Shown: positions 1-9,071, numbered from the stretch's first letter. The stretch: DNA of 64,000 nucleotides from UBA10649 sp037130755 (GCA_037130755.1 JBAXSI010000011.1:10217-74216); one strand, 5' to 3'. Program-made: numbers and translations. Notes: generated from the sequence alone by a model not told the origin.

Positions 1-21
1 CGGCCTCACCGCCAAGTAACC

Positions 22-105
22 CCTCCCGCCGAGAGGCAGGGGATGGTCCTGAAACGAAGTATCGGAGGCCCGTTTGACGACCACTGCCTGCCTCTCGGCG
101 GGAGG
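22..105. repeat. Perfect 19-bp inverted repeat flanking a 46-nt spacer
   Basis: The arms at 22-40 and 87-105 are exact reverse complements of each other. The second arm abuts the stop codon of disA (106-108). It could act as a terminator for the radA-disA operon, although there is no T-tract and a 46-nt loop is unusually large for an intrinsic terminator. A small palindromic mobile or structured element is the alternative. The pairing is read directly from the sequence; the function is unknown. Confidence 0.75.
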
Positions 106-1188
106 CTAGACGAAGCGGTCGAGGATGCTTGCCTCGGCGAGCCGGGACAGGCCGTCGCGAACCGAGCGCGCCCGTGCCTCGCCCACGCCCTCGACCTGCT
201 GGAGGTCCTCGGTGGTGGCCGCCAGCATCCGCGGCAGGCCCCCGAAGTGGCCGACGATGCGATCGTTGACGACGTCCGGCAGGCGGGGCACCCGCGCCAG
301 CAGCCGGTAGCCACGGGGCGTGACGGACTGCTCGAGCGCCTCGGCACCGTCGGCGAAGCCGAACGCCCGCCCCACCCGCGTGAGCTCGAGGAGATCGGCC
401 TCGCTCAGGGTGTCGAGCTCGTCGAGGCCCTTCTGCACGCCACGCTTCCTGCGGTTGCTGGCCGGCACCAGGTAGTCGCGCATGAGGAGGATGCGGTCCT
501 TGTCCACGCCAGCGACCAGTTCGTTCAACTGCAGCGACAGCAGGCGGCCCTCGGTGCCGAGCTCGATCAGGTAGTTCACCACCTCGCGGTGGATGCGGCG
601 GACCATCTCGGACCGCTGGGCCACGACGCAGACGTCGCGCACGGTGACTACGTCCTCGATCTCGAGCGCCGAGAGGGTCGAGCTGACCTCGTCGAGTCGT
701 GACTTGTAGCGCTCCAGAGTGGCCAGCGCCTGGTTCGCGCGCGAGAGGATCTCTGCGGAATCGTCCAGGACATGCCGCCGGCCATCGACGTACACGGCGA
801 CGATGTTCATCGACTTGCTGACAGCGATGACGGGGTGTCCCGTCTGTCGCGACACCCGATCGGCGGTGCGGTGGCGGGTACCGGTCTCGTCGGTGGGCAA
901 GGACGGGTCGGGCATCAGCTGCACCGCGGCCCAGACGATCAGCTGGGCCTGGGCATCGAGAACGATGGCGCCGTCCATCTTCGACAGCTCGCGCAGCCGG
1001 GTCGCAGAGAAGGGGACGTTCAAGGAGAAGCCGCCGTTGACCACCTGGTCGACGGAGCGGTCCGAGCCGAGGACGATCAGCGCGCCCGTGCGGCCGCGCA
1101 GGATCCGCTCGAGCCCGTCGCGCAGGGCAGTGCCCGGCGCAACCATGGCCAGGACCTCGCGGATGCGGTTCTCTGCCTCGGTGCTCAT
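106..1188 (-). CDS. disA: DisA: diadenylate cyclase, DNA integrity scanning protein
   Basis: DisA condenses two ATP into cyclic di-AMP and scans DNA for branched or damaged structures. The 360-residue product has the full family length. The N-terminal DAC domain carries the DGA motif at residues 72-74 and the RHR motif at 105-107, both required for ATP binding and catalysis. A central helical region follows, and the C-terminus (about 303-350) holds helix-hairpin-helix DNA-binding repeats. Its ATG at 1188 overlaps the radA stop by four bases (ATGA), so the two are translationally coupled; RadA is known to modulate DisA activity in other bacteria. It is the last gene of a three-gene minus-strand operon. 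Confidence 0.97.
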   Translation of the reverse strand: MSTEAENRIREVLAMVAPGTALRDGLERILRGRTGALIVLGSDRSVDQVVNGGFSLNVPFSATRLRELSKMDGAIVLDAQAQLIVWAAVQLMPDPSLPTDETGTRHRTADRVSRQTGHPVIAVSKSMNIVAVYVDGRRHVLDDSAEILSRANQALATLERYKSRLDEVSSTLSALEIEDVVTVRDVCVVAQRSEMVRRIHREVVNYLIELGTEGRLLSLQLNELVAGVDKDRILLMRDYLVPASNRRKRGVQKGLDELDTLSEADLLELTRVGRAFGFADGAEALEQSVTPRGYRLLARVPRLPDVVNDRIVGHFGGLPRMLAATTEDLQQVEGVGEARARSVRDGLSRLAEASILDRFV

Positions 1189-2576
1189 GAGGACCCCCGT
1201 CGAGTAAGTGCGGTGACCGCTGCGATCGCCTCGTGGATCGTTCCGACCTCGTGAACGGTCATGCCGGTCGGGGGAGGCGTCGCGGCGCCCCGCGCTCGCA
1301 GCGCGCGAGCGGGCACGATCGCGTCGGTGAAGCCGAGCCGCTGCGCCTCGGTGAGCCGCCGCTCAAGTGACCCGATCGGGCGCACGTCTCCGGCCAGTCC
1401 GATCTCGCCGAAGGCGACGAGTCCGGCGGGCAGGGCAGTGTCGGTGGCGCTGCTCGCGATGGCGAGCGCGACGGCCATGTCGGTGGCCGGCTCGGCGAGG
1501 CGCACCCCGCCGACGGTGGCCACGAAGCAGTCGGCTGTGGCCAGGCGGATCCCCGCGCGCCGCTCGAGCACGCCGAGCATCATCGCGATGCGCGCGGAGT
1601 CCAGGCCGCTGATGACCCGGCGGGGCTGCGGAGCGTTGGTCGGAGCGACCAAGGCCTGGACCTCGGCGACCAGGGGCCGGCGTCCTTCGATGGTGACGGT
1701 CACGCAGGTGCCCGGCGCCGGGTCGCGACGATCGCCCAGGAACAGGCCGCTGGGGTCGGCGAGCCCGACGATGCCGTCGTCCACCAGCTCGAAGCAGCCG
1801 ATCTCATCGGCCGGGCCGAACCGGTTCTTGACCGCTCGCACCAGCCGCAGCGGGCTCTGCCGGTCGCCTTCGAACGTGAGCACGACATCGACGAGGTGCT
1901 CGAGCGTGCGCGGGCCCGCGACGGACCCGTCCTTGGTGACATGGCCGACGAGCACGACGGTGATGTCGCGCGCCTTCGCGACGGCGATGAGCGACGCGGC
2001 CACCTCCTTGATCTGCGTCACGCCGCCCGACGCTCCATCGACCTGGCCGCTGCTGATCGTTTGGACCGAGTCGAGGATCAGCAGGGTCGGCTGCGTGACG
2101 TCGATCTGCCCGAGAACGCTGCCGAGGTCGGTCTCGGAGGCCAGGTAGAGCTCGTCGGCGACCGCATCGATGCGCTCGGCCCGCAGGCGTACCTGCGCAG
2201 CGGACTCCTCGCCGGTGATGTACAGAGCGCGTCGGCCCGTCCGCGCCCAGGTGGCGGCGGTATCGAGGAGCAGCGTGGACTTGCCGACCCCAGGTTCGCC
2301 CGCGAGCAGGATGACCGCTCCGGGGACGAAGCCGCCGCCGAGCACCCGGTCGAGTTCGTCGCTGCCGCTCTTCACGGCGCGCGCAGACTCGATCTCGACG
2401 GAGCCGATCGGCACGGCGGGGCTGCTGGCAACGGTCGACGACGTGGTGCGCGCGCGCACCACGCCGACCTCCTCGACGGTGCCCCAGGCCTGGCACTCGC
2501 CGCATCGGCCGACCCACTTGGCCGCGGTCCAGCCGCAGTCCGTGCAGCGGAAGGCTGCCGCTTGCACCTTCGCCAC
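1185..2576 (-). CDS. radA: RadA (Sms): DNA repair ATPase
   Basis: RadA processes recombination intermediates as a RecA-like ATPase/helicase. The GTG at 2576 gives 463 residues beginning directly before the zinc finger (C11, C14, C25, C28). The Walker A motif lies at about 93-100 and the RadA signature KNRFG at 250-254, followed by the Lon-protease-like C-terminal domain. The reading frame stays open upstream to 2993, but that part is Ser/Arg/Thr-rich nonsense antisense to the neighbouring gene and was excluded. The start lies 4 bp after the stop of the upstream cysteine-rich gene, so the three genes form one operon. Confidence 0.96.
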   Translation of the reverse strand: MAKVQAAAFRCTDCGWTAAKWVGRCGECQAWGTVEEVGVVRARTTSSTVASSPAVPIGSVEIESARAVKSGSDELDRVLGGGFVPGAVILLAGEPGVGKSTLLLDTAATWARTGRRALYITGEESAAQVRLRAERIDAVADELYLASETDLGSVLGQIDVTQPTLLILDSVQTISSGQVDGASGGVTQIKEVAASLIAVAKARDITVVLVGHVTKDGSVAGPRTLEHLVDVVLTFEGDRQSPLRLVRAVKNRFGPADEIGCFELVDDGIVGLADPSGLFLGDRRDPAPGTCVTVTIEGRRPLVAEVQALVAPTNAPQPRRVISGLDSARIAMMLGVLERRAGIRLATADCFVATVGGVRLAEPATDMAVALAIASSATDTALPAGLVAFGEIGLAGDVRPIGSLERRLTEAQRLGFTDAIVPARALRARGAATPPPTGMTVHEVGTIHEAIAAVTALTRRGSS

Positions 2577-2580
2577 GTTG

Positions 2581-3339
2581 CTACCTCGGATCGGCAGGAT
2601 GCGGTGTGAGGCCGAGGTCGAATCGCTTGGCCTCGAGCAGCAGCACGCGGGCGCGGCACAGTCGGGCCAGCTCGTCGTAGGCGGGCTGGCCGATGAGCGC
2701 CACGATCTCTTCACGGTTGGACACGTACACCGGCTCCGCGCCGACGTGGGCGTCGGTGTTGGACGAGCAGTACCACGGGAAGTCGTGTCCACCGGCGCCC
2801 CAGTCGCGCCGCTGGTACTCGCCCAGGACGATGACGAGCTGCTCGGTGTCGTCCTCGTACTTCTTGTTCTCGTACGAGCGCCGCATGGGAAGCTGCCAGC
2901 AGACCTCGGGCTTGGTCTCGATGAACGAGACTCCCTCCGAGACCGCGAGGTGGTGGAGGGCGCAGCCATACCCGCCGGCGAAGTCCTTGTCATTGTGGAA
3001 GATGCAGGCGCCCTTGACGACGCGGGTCTTCTCGCCGCCGTCCTCGGGCTCGGTCCAGCCCTTCTTCAGACCGGTGCTGTGGCGCTGCCAGAGCTCGGGG
3101 GTGAGCTTGTCGACCCAGGCAGCCACGCGCTTCTTGTCCTTCTTGCCGGAGAAGTGCGCGCCGTGGACGCAGCAGCCGGCATCCGGGCGGGCGGCGTCGA
3201 TGCCCTGGCAGCCGTTCCCGAAGATGCAGGTCCAGCGCGACGTGAGCCACGTGAGGTCGGCCTTGATCAGGTGACGCTTGTCGGCAGGGTCGTCGAACTC
3301 GACCCACTGGCGCGGGAAGTCAAGGGGAACCTCGGGCAT
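2581..3339 (-). CDS. Conserved cysteine-rich protein of unknown function
   Basis: This 252-residue protein has no function I can name. It contains cysteines grouped near the N-terminus (C38, C44, and the pair C56-C57), further cysteines near 112 and 126, one in a CW pair near 147 and others later, together with several histidines. That pattern recalls the YkgJ/DUF3109 type of putative metal or iron-sulfur binding proteins; that assignment is inference. There are no membrane segments or signal peptide. It is the first gene of the operon with radA and disA, which suggests a role linked to DNA repair or c-di-AMP. The ATG sits six bases after a TAGGCT element on the same strand, consistent with a leaderless transcript. 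Confidence 0.85.
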   Translation of the reverse strand: MPEVPLDFPRQWVEFDDPADKRHLIKADLTWLTSRWTCIFGNGCQGIDAARPDAGCCVHGAHFSGKKDKKRVAAWVDKLTPELWQRHSTGLKKGWTEPEDGGEKTRVVKGACIFHNDKDFAGGYGCALHHLAVSEGVSFIETKPEVCWQLPMRRSYENKKYEDDTEQLVIVLGEYQRRDWGAGGHDFPWYCSSNTDAHVGAEPVYVSNREEIVALIGQPAYDELARLCRARVLLLEAKRFDLGLTPHPADPR

Positions 3340-3345
3340 GACGAC

Positions 3346-3351
3346 AGCCTA
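3346..3351 (-). promoter_or_regulatory. -10 element for the cys-rich/radA/disA operon
   Basis: TAGGCT on the minus strand, followed by exactly 6 nt and the ATG at 3339. The transcript would start at or next to the start codon. No convincing -35 is visible. Confidence 0.5.
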
Positions 3352-3412
3352 CGTGCTTCGGGTGACGTCGCGGCAAAGCCGATCCACCGGTGCGGCGGCC
3401 GGTCGATGCCGA

Positions 3413-3418
3413 TAGTTT
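3413..3418 (+). promoter_or_regulatory. -10 element for ppx
   Basis: TAGTTT followed by 6 nt and the GTG at 3425, placing the likely transcription start at the start codon (leaderless). No Shine-Dalgarno sequence is present upstream of this GTG. Confidence 0.5.
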
Positions 3419-3424
3419 CGCTCT

Positions 3425-4354
3425 GTGCGACTCGGCGTACTCGATCTCGGCTCCAACACGGTGCACCTCCTGTTGGTGGATGCCCACTATGGGGCTGCCC
3501 CCGTCCCGGCCTCCAAGATGAAGATCCCGCTGCGGCTCTCCGAGCACCTCAATGCGGACGGCAGCGTCGACGAGGTCGCGATCGCCACGCTGCTCGACTT
3601 CGTATCCGAGGGACAGAAGCTTGCCGAGGACAAGGGCGCGACGGAGATCATGGCCTTCGCCACCTCGGCGATCCGCGAGGCGACCAACGGCGAGGACGTC
3701 CTCCGCCAGCTCCACGAGCGGTCCGGCCTCGACATCCAGGTCCTGTCCGGGGAGGACGAGGCCCGCATGACCTTCCTGGCCGCCCGCCGCTGGTTCGGGT
3801 GGTCCAGCGGCCGCATCCTGCTGCTCGACATCGGTGGCGGCTCGCTGGAGATCGCGTCAGGCACCGATGAGGAGCCCGACACGGCCGTCTCGGTGCCGCT
3901 CGGCGCCGGTCGGATGACCCGAGACTTCCTGCAGGGCGATCCGCCAACCCCGGACTCCGTGCGCGAGCTTCGTCGTCATGCCCGGGCCCGCATCGCCGAG
4001 GTGGTGGGCCGGGTCCGCCGTCACGGGGAGGCGCGGGTGGCGGTCGCCACCTCCAAGACGTTCAAGCAGCTGGCCCGCATCGGTGGCGCGCCGCCGTCCG
4101 GTGACGACATGTACATGCACCGGGTCCTGCGTGTGGATGACCTTCGCGACATCGTGCCCAGGCTGGCCGGGATGACCGCAGCCGAGCGCAGCAGGATCCC
4201 GGGCGTCTCCGAGGGCCGGTCGGCACAGATGGTCGCCGGAGCAATCGTCGCCGAGGCGGCGATGGACCTGTTCGAGCTCGAGGAGCTGGTCATCTGCCCC
4301 TGGGCCCTTCGCGAGGGACTCATCCTGCGCCGGCTGGACGGACTGCCCAAGTGA
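3425..4354 (+). CDS. Ppx/GppA-family phosphatase
   Basis: A 309-residue member of the exopolyphosphatase / guanosine pentaphosphate phosphohydrolase family, which hydrolyses polyphosphate or pppGpp. The N-terminus has the ASKHA phosphate-1 motif (LDLGSNTVHLL) and the phosphate-2 motif (LLDIGGGSLE) is near residue 140. The length matches the short single-module actinobacterial paralogs (Rv0496 type), some of which have altered substrate preference, so polyphosphate versus pppGpp cannot be decided here. The GTG start follows a leaderless-type -10 element. Its stop overlaps the next gene by four bases (GTGA). Confidence 0.93.
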   Translation: MRLGVLDLGSNTVHLLLVDAHYGAAPVPASKMKIPLRLSEHLNADGSVDEVAIATLLDFVSEGQKLAEDKGATEIMAFATSAIREATNGEDVLRQLHERSGLDIQVLSGEDEARMTFLAARRWFGWSSGRILLLDIGGGSLEIASGTDEEPDTAVSVPLGAGRMTRDFLQGDPPTPDSVRELRRHARARIAEVVGRVRRHGEARVAVATSKTFKQLARIGGAPPSGDDMYMHRVLRVDDLRDIVPRLAGMTAAERSRIPGVSEGRSAQMVAGAIVAEAAMDLFELEELVICPWALREGLILRRLDGLPK

Positions 4355-6696
4355 CCGAGGTCGCGACGGTCGATCACGCGATCGGCCTGACGACGGCCCA
4401 GGTCGCCGATCGGGTCGCGCGCGGCGAGATCAACGCGGCGCCCGATGCTCGCAGCCGATCGCTCAAGGACATCATTCGGGCCAACACCCTCACCTGGTTC
4501 AACGGCCTGATCGGCACGCTGTGGGTGCTGATGCTGATCGTCGCGCCTATCCAGGACTCGCTCTTCGGCTTCATCATCGTCGCGAACACGGCCATCGGCA
4601 TCGTCCAGGAGTGGCGTGCGTCCCGGACCCTCGCGAAGCTGGCCGTCATCGGCGAGGCCAAGCCGACGGTGCGGCGTGACGGCGCCGACGTCGCTGTCAG
4701 TCCGCACGACGTGGTGCTCGACGACATCATCGTCCTGACGACCGGGGACCAGCTCGTCGTCGACGGCGTGGTGCTGGGCGCAGACGGCCTCGAGATCGAC
4801 GAGAGCCTGCTCACCGGCGAGGCCGATCCGGTCGACAAGGACCCCGGGCAGGAGGCGATGTCCGGCTCGTTCGTCGTCGCCGGCTCCGGCCTTTACCAGG
4901 CCACCCGAGTCGGACGGGACTCGTTCGCATCGGGACTCACCGAGCAGGCCAAGAAGTTCCATCTCACGAACTCCGAGCTCCGGGACGCCATCAACGGGTT
5001 CATCCGCGGCATCTCGTTCATGCTCGTGCCCATCGGGCTGCTCCTGCTGTGGTCACAGCTCGTGCGTGCCGACCTGCCGTGGAAGGTCGCCGTTCGCGGC
5101 ACCATCGCGGGTGTCATCACGATGGTGCCCGAGGGCCTGGTGCTCCTGACGAGCATCGCCATGGCCGTCTCCGTCATCCGGCTGGCGCAAAAGCGCGTTC
5201 TCGTGCAGGACATGCCCGCGGTCGAGGTGCTCGCGCGCGTCGACACCATCTGCGTCGACAAGACAGGCACCCTGACCGAGCCCGGGATGCGAGTACGCGA
5301 GGTGCGCACGATCAACGGCGCCTCGTCCACGGCAGTCCCGCTCGAGCAGGTGCTGGGCGCTCTGGGCGCCAGCGAGGCGAACCCCAATCCGACGTTGGCG
5401 GCCATCGCTGAGGCCTACCCGTCACCGGGCTGGTCGGTCACGCAGACGGTTCCGTTCTCGAGCGCGCGCAAGTGGTCGGCGGCGTCCTTCGGCGGTCACG
5501 GCGCGTGGCTGCTCGGCGCACCCGAGATGGTGGCGCCCGACGACGCGAGCGCCCTCGCCCAGGCAGAGTCCGCGGCTGGCGACGGTGCTCGCGTCCTGCT
5601 GCTCGCCGAGGGTCGGGGAGTGCCGTCCGCCGAAGAGGGCACCGGACCGGTCACGCCGATCGCGCTGGTGATCATCAACCAGCAGCTTCGCCCAGACGCT
5701 GCGGAGACCGTCGCGTACTTCCTCGAGCAGGACGTGTCCGTCAAGGTGATCTCCGGCGACAACGCGGCCACCGTCGGCGCCATCGCGGCCCTTGCCGGCG
5801 TTCCGGGTGCGGACGCCCCGTTCGATGCTCGGGAACTGCCCACCGATACCGCAGAGCTCGCCGACATCATGGCGACGACCAGCGTCTTCGGGCGGGTCAC
5901 GCCGCTGCAGAAGCAGCAGATGGTCGACGCCCTGCACCTTCGCAAGTCCACGGTGGCGATGACCGGCGACGGCGTCAACGACGTGCTCGCGCTGAAGAAC
6001 GCCGATCTCGGCATCGCCATGGGGTCGGGTTCGGGAGCAACTCGTGCTGTGGCACAACTGGTGCTGCTCGACAACAAGTGGTCGGTCATGCCCAGCGTGG
6101 TCGCCGAGGGCCGGCGCGTGCTGGGCAACATCGAACGGGTGTCGGACGTCTTCCTGACGAAAACGACCTACGCCGTGGTCTTCTCGTTGATGACCGCACT
6201 GTTCGCGGTGGCCTTCCCCTTCCTGCCGCGCCACCTGTCGCTCATCGGTGGCCTGACCATCGGCATCCCCGCCTTCTTCCTTGCCCTGATGCCGAACACC
6301 GAGCGGTTCCGGCCGGGATTCCTGCGACGCGTCCTGCTCTTCGCGATTCCCTCCGGGATCATCTGCGCGGCCGCCTCGCTGACGACGTATGCCGTCGCGC
6401 TGAAGCTCAACGAGCCCCTGCTTGCTGCGCAGTGCGCGGCCACGACGACGCTCTTCATCGTCGGCATCTCGGTGCTCACGCAGTCCGCTCGACCGCTGAA
6501 CTGGATCCGCATCGGCATCGTTGGATCGATGGTCGTGGCCTTCTTCGGAGTGCTCTGGATCCCGTGGTTCTCCAAGTTCTTCGCGCTGACGCTCGGCGCG
6601 GAGAAGTACACCGCGGTCGCTGTCGTCGTGGGTCTGATCGGCGCCTTCCTCGTGTGGATCGCTGCGCTGATCACCGACCGTTGGCGGCGGGCGTGA
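4351..6696 (+). CDS. ctpE: P-type cation-transporting ATPase, CtpE-like
   Basis: A 781-residue P-type ATPase of the inner membrane. The phosphorylation motif DKTGTLT begins at D303 and the hinge motif TGDGVND is at about 538-544. An actuator TGE-type motif (LLTGEADP) is near residue 155, and there are paired transmembrane helices around 45-75 and 220-280 plus a six-helix C-terminal bundle after about 600. There is no N-terminal heavy-metal-binding domain and no CPC motif, which argues against a copper or zinc exporter. The order ppx then ATPase and the overall sequence resemble mycobacterial CtpE, reported as a calcium transporter; calcium is therefore the best guess. The start overlaps ppx by GTGA. 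Confidence 0.9.
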   Translation: MTEVATVDHAIGLTTAQVADRVARGEINAAPDARSRSLKDIIRANTLTWFNGLIGTLWVLMLIVAPIQDSLFGFIIVANTAIGIVQEWRASRTLAKLAVIGEAKPTVRRDGADVAVSPHDVVLDDIIVLTTGDQLVVDGVVLGADGLEIDESLLTGEADPVDKDPGQEAMSGSFVVAGSGLYQATRVGRDSFASGLTEQAKKFHLTNSELRDAINGFIRGISFMLVPIGLLLLWSQLVRADLPWKVAVRGTIAGVITMVPEGLVLLTSIAMAVSVIRLAQKRVLVQDMPAVEVLARVDTICVDKTGTLTEPGMRVREVRTINGASSTAVPLEQVLGALGASEANPNPTLAAIAEAYPSPGWSVTQTVPFSSARKWSAASFGGHGAWLLGAPEMVAPDDASALAQAESAAGDGARVLLLAEGRGVPSAEEGTGPVTPIALVIINQQLRPDAAETVAYFLEQDVSVKVISGDNAATVGAIAALAGVPGADAPFDARELPTDTAELADIMATTSVFGRVTPLQKQQMVDALHLRKSTVAMTGDGVNDVLALKNADLGIAMGSGSGATRAVAQLVLLDNKWSVMPSVVAEGRRVLGNIERVSDVFLTKTTYAVVFSLMTALFAVAFPFLPRHLSLIGGLTIGIPAFFLALMPNTERFRPGFLRRVLLFAIPSGIICAAASLTTYAVALKLNEPLLAAQCAATTTLFIVGISVLTQSARPLNWIRIGIVGSMVVAFFGVLWIPWFSKFFALTLGAEKYTAVAVVVGLIGAFLVWIAALITDRWRRA

Positions 6697-7469
6697 CCAT
6701 CGCGGTCGGCCTGTCGACCTCGTCGGTATTTCCCGAGTCGACGCCGGCTGCGTTCGAGATCGCCGCGAAGCTCGGCTTCGACGGCGTCGAGGTGATGGTC
6801 GGCACCGACACCACGAGCCAGGACCCAGAGACGCTCAAGGCGCTGTCCGACCACTACCAGTTGCCGATCCTGTCGATCCACGCTCCTTGCCTGCTCGTGA
6901 CCCAACGGGTGTGGGGGACCGACCCCTGGGGCAAGCTCCAGCGCGCGCAGTCGGCGGCAGAACGGGTGGGTGCTCGCACGGTTGTCGTCCACCCGCCGTT
7001 CCGTTGGCAGCGCGACTACGCGCGTGACTTCGTGACGGGCCTTGAGCGCATGCGCTCGGAGACCGACATCGTGTTCGCCGTCGAGAACATGTACCCGTGG
7101 CGGGCCGGACCGGGATCCGTGGCTGCCTACCTGCCCGACTGGGACGTCCGCAACGACGACTACCCGGCCACCACCTTGGACCTGTCGCATACGGCCGTGT
7201 CGCGCACCGACGCCGTCGAGATGGCGCGCGACCTCGCCGATCGGCTGTCGCATGTGCACCTGGCCGACGGCACCGACTCCGCGCGCGACGAGCATCTCAT
7301 CCCCGGTCGTGGCGACCAGCCGGTGGCCGAGGTGCTCGACCTGCTGGTCACCTCCGGATTCAGCGGCTCGGTGATTCTGGAAGTGAGCACCCGCCGCTGT
7401 CCGGACCGGGCAACCAGGGAAAACGACCTCGCAGAGGCACTCGCCTTCGCCCGGCAGCGCCTAGTCTGA
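6693..7469 (+). CDS. Sugar phosphate isomerase/epimerase-like TIM-barrel protein
   Basis: A 258-residue protein of the xylose isomerase-like TIM-barrel (AP endonuclease 2) superfamily. Recognisable features are the opening GLSTSSVFPES strand, the metal-binding region around VHPPFRW, ENMYPWR and DLSHTAVS, and a late HLADGTDS segment, which supply the usual His/Glu/Asp metal ligands. The substrate is not predictable. The start is the GTG at 6693, overlapping the ATPase stop as GTGA; the open frame further upstream is a shadow of the ATPase. It corresponds to the conserved protein next to ppx in mycobacteria (Rv0497/Rv0498 area), from memory. Confidence 0.87.
   Translation: MTIAVGLSTSSVFPESTPAAFEIAAKLGFDGVEVMVGTDTTSQDPETLKALSDHYQLPILSIHAPCLLVTQRVWGTDPWGKLQRAQSAAERVGARTVVVHPPFRWQRDYARDFVTGLERMRSETDIVFAVENMYPWRAGPGSVAAYLPDWDVRNDDYPATTLDLSHTAVSRTDAVEMARDLADRLSHVHLADGTDSARDEHLIPGRGDQPVAEVLDLLVTSGFSGSVILEVSTRRCPDRATRENDLAEALAFARQRLV
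7462..7467 (+). promoter_or_regulatory. -10 element for the TetR/proline operon
   Basis: TAGTCT, followed by 6 nt and the GTG at 7474. It lies within the last codons of the upstream isomerase gene and shares its final T with that gene's TGA stop. It suggests a leaderless transcript starting at 7474. Confidence 0.45.
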
Positions 7470-7473
7470 AGTG

Positions 7474-8136
7474 GTGGCCATCGAACCGCGACTGCCTGGG
7501 CCGTCGCCGCAGGACGCCGCGAGTGCGGTTGTTCAGGCGGCTCGACTCGCCTTCGCCTCGAGGGGCTACGCGCACACCACGATGAAGGGCGTCGCTGCGG
7601 CGGCTGGCGTGGCGCCTGGGGTGGTCAAGTCCCTGTACAGCAACAAGGAGCGGCTGTTCGCCGCAGTGATCCGACTGCCGTTCGATCCGGCCAAGGCGGT
7701 GCCCGAGTTGATCGCGCCCGGCCTGGACGGCATGGGCGACCGGCTCGTCAAGATGACCTTGACGTTGATGGGCGACGAGAAGGTCCGCAGCGACCTCACC
7801 AAGCTGCTCACCTCCGAGGGCACCGCATCGGCCTCGAGCACGGCTGCGCGCGCCGCGATGTCCGCCGAGGGCTCGCCCGTCGCACTGACGCAGCTTCGTG
7901 CAGTCGCCGAGTACCTGCAGGCGACGGTGCTCGATCCGGTCGTGTCGACGTTCGGCGTGCCCGACGCGCGCCTTCGAGCGACGCTCATCTCGTCGTACCT
8001 GGTGGGCATCGCGATGACCCGTTACCTGCTGAAGATCGAACCGCTGGCCTCGGCGACGGACGACGAGGTGGTGAGCCTCGTGGGCCCAACGATCCAGGAG
8101 CTCCTCGATCCCACCCGTCGGCCGGGGACGTCCTGA
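7474..8136 (+). CDS. TetR/AcrR-family transcriptional regulator
   Basis: A 220-residue one-component regulator. The N-terminal HTH (about residues 20-62) reads through ASRGYAHTTMKGVAAAAGV and the typical closing LYSNKERL. The C-terminal ligand domain includes a region resembling TetR_C groups common in actinobacteria. Two GTG codons in a row are possible starts (7471 and 7474); I prefer the second because a TAGTCT -10 element lies six bases before it. It is followed after 3 bp by proline dehydrogenase, so it may control the proline genes. The inducer is unknown. Confidence 0.9.
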   Translation: MAIEPRLPGPSPQDAASAVVQAARLAFASRGYAHTTMKGVAAAAGVAPGVVKSLYSNKERLFAAVIRLPFDPAKAVPELIAPGLDGMGDRLVKMTLTLMGDEKVRSDLTKLLTSEGTASASSTAARAAMSAEGSPVALTQLRAVAEYLQATVLDPVVSTFGVPDARLRATLISSYLVGIAMTRYLLKIEPLASATDDEVVSLVGPTIQELLDPTRRPGTS

Positions 8137-8139
8137 CCC

Positions 8140-9057
8140 ATGATCCGCGATGCACTGGCGTCGATCGCCCGCAACGAGTCCCTCGGCGAGCTGATCGGCA
8201 GGGCACCGCTCGCACGCGGTGTAGTCAAGCGCGTGATCGGCGGCGACAGTGTCGATGACGCCGTCGCGGTGGCATCGGAGCTAGCGGACGCCGGCCGCTG
8301 GGTGAGCTTGGAGCGCGCAGCACCGAGCGTCGACAGTGAAGCGACGGCCGACGCGGTGCTGGCGGACTACCTCACGCTCGTGGACCGCATCGCCACCGCC
8401 GGGCTCGCGGGCGTTGCCGAGGTGTCTGTGTTCCCGGGGTCGCTCACTGCAGGGCCGCCGTCGGCTGCGCATGGCCGGCTCTTGGCGCTCTGCGAGCACG
8501 CGACCCTGGCGCGCGTCTTCGTCTCCGTGGGGATGGGGCCTGCCGAGCATGTCGATGCGACCCTCGAGACCGTCAGCGGGCTTCAGGACGCCGGGCTGCT
8601 CGTCGGCGGGACCGTCCAGGCGAGCCTCAAGCGCAGCGAGGCTGACTGCCGGCGGCTCGCCGACCGTCGACTACGGCTGGTGAAGGGCGGTCGACGACAG
8701 CCCGGCTCGGTCGCCCACGAGCAGGCGGTCGAGACCGACAAGGCCTACATCCGGTGCGCGAAGGTGCTCCTGAAGGGATCGGGTTCGCCCTCGTTCGCGA
8801 CGCACGACCCGCGAATGATCGAGATTCTCGAGTCCCTGACGACGCGTTACGAGCGGCCCAAGCAGTCCTATGAGTTCGCGTTCTACCTCGGCCGCCAGGA
8901 GGCCGCCCAGGACCGCCTCGGCGCGGCGGGTGAGCGGGTTCGGGTCTACGTGCCCTACGGTCCAGACTGGTTCGAAAGGCTTGTTGGCGGGCTGGCGGAG
9001 CAGCCGTCATCGATCACTGCGGCGGTCCGTTCGCTGCTGCCCGGCTCGGCGAAGTGA
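8140..9057 (+). CDS. Proline dehydrogenase
   Basis: A 305-residue single-domain FAD-dependent proline dehydrogenase, which oxidises proline to 1-pyrroline-5-carboxylate and passes electrons to the quinone pool. Family features are a VKGG strand in place of the usual VKGAYWD, ATHDPRMIE, the YEF segment near residue 245 (usually YEFQMLYG, here YEFAFYLG) and the C-terminal VPYGPDWFERL motif followed by LAEQP. The sequence is divergent but long enough for the beta/alpha barrel. It lies between the TetR gene and proC, the enzyme for the opposite reaction, so the TetR protein may balance the pair. Confidence 0.85.
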   Translation: MIRDALASIARNESLGELIGRAPLARGVVKRVIGGDSVDDAVAVASELADAGRWVSLERAAPSVDSEATADAVLADYLTLVDRIATAGLAGVAEVSVFPGSLTAGPPSAAHGRLLALCEHATLARVFVSVGMGPAEHVDATLETVSGLQDAGLLVGGTVQASLKRSEADCRRLADRRLRLVKGGRRQPGSVAHEQAVETDKAYIRCAKVLLKGSGSPSFATHDPRMIEILESLTTRYERPKQSYEFAFYLGRQEAAQDRLGAAGERVRVYVPYGPDWFERLVGGLAEQPSSITAAVRSLLPGSAK

Positions 9058-9071
9058 GGGGAGAGCGCGAG

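Noticed and set aside
2577..2993. N-terminal extension of the radA reading frame
   Set aside because: The added residues are Ser/Arg/Thr-rich antisense to the cysteine-rich gene; the true protein begins just before the zinc finger at the GTG 2576.
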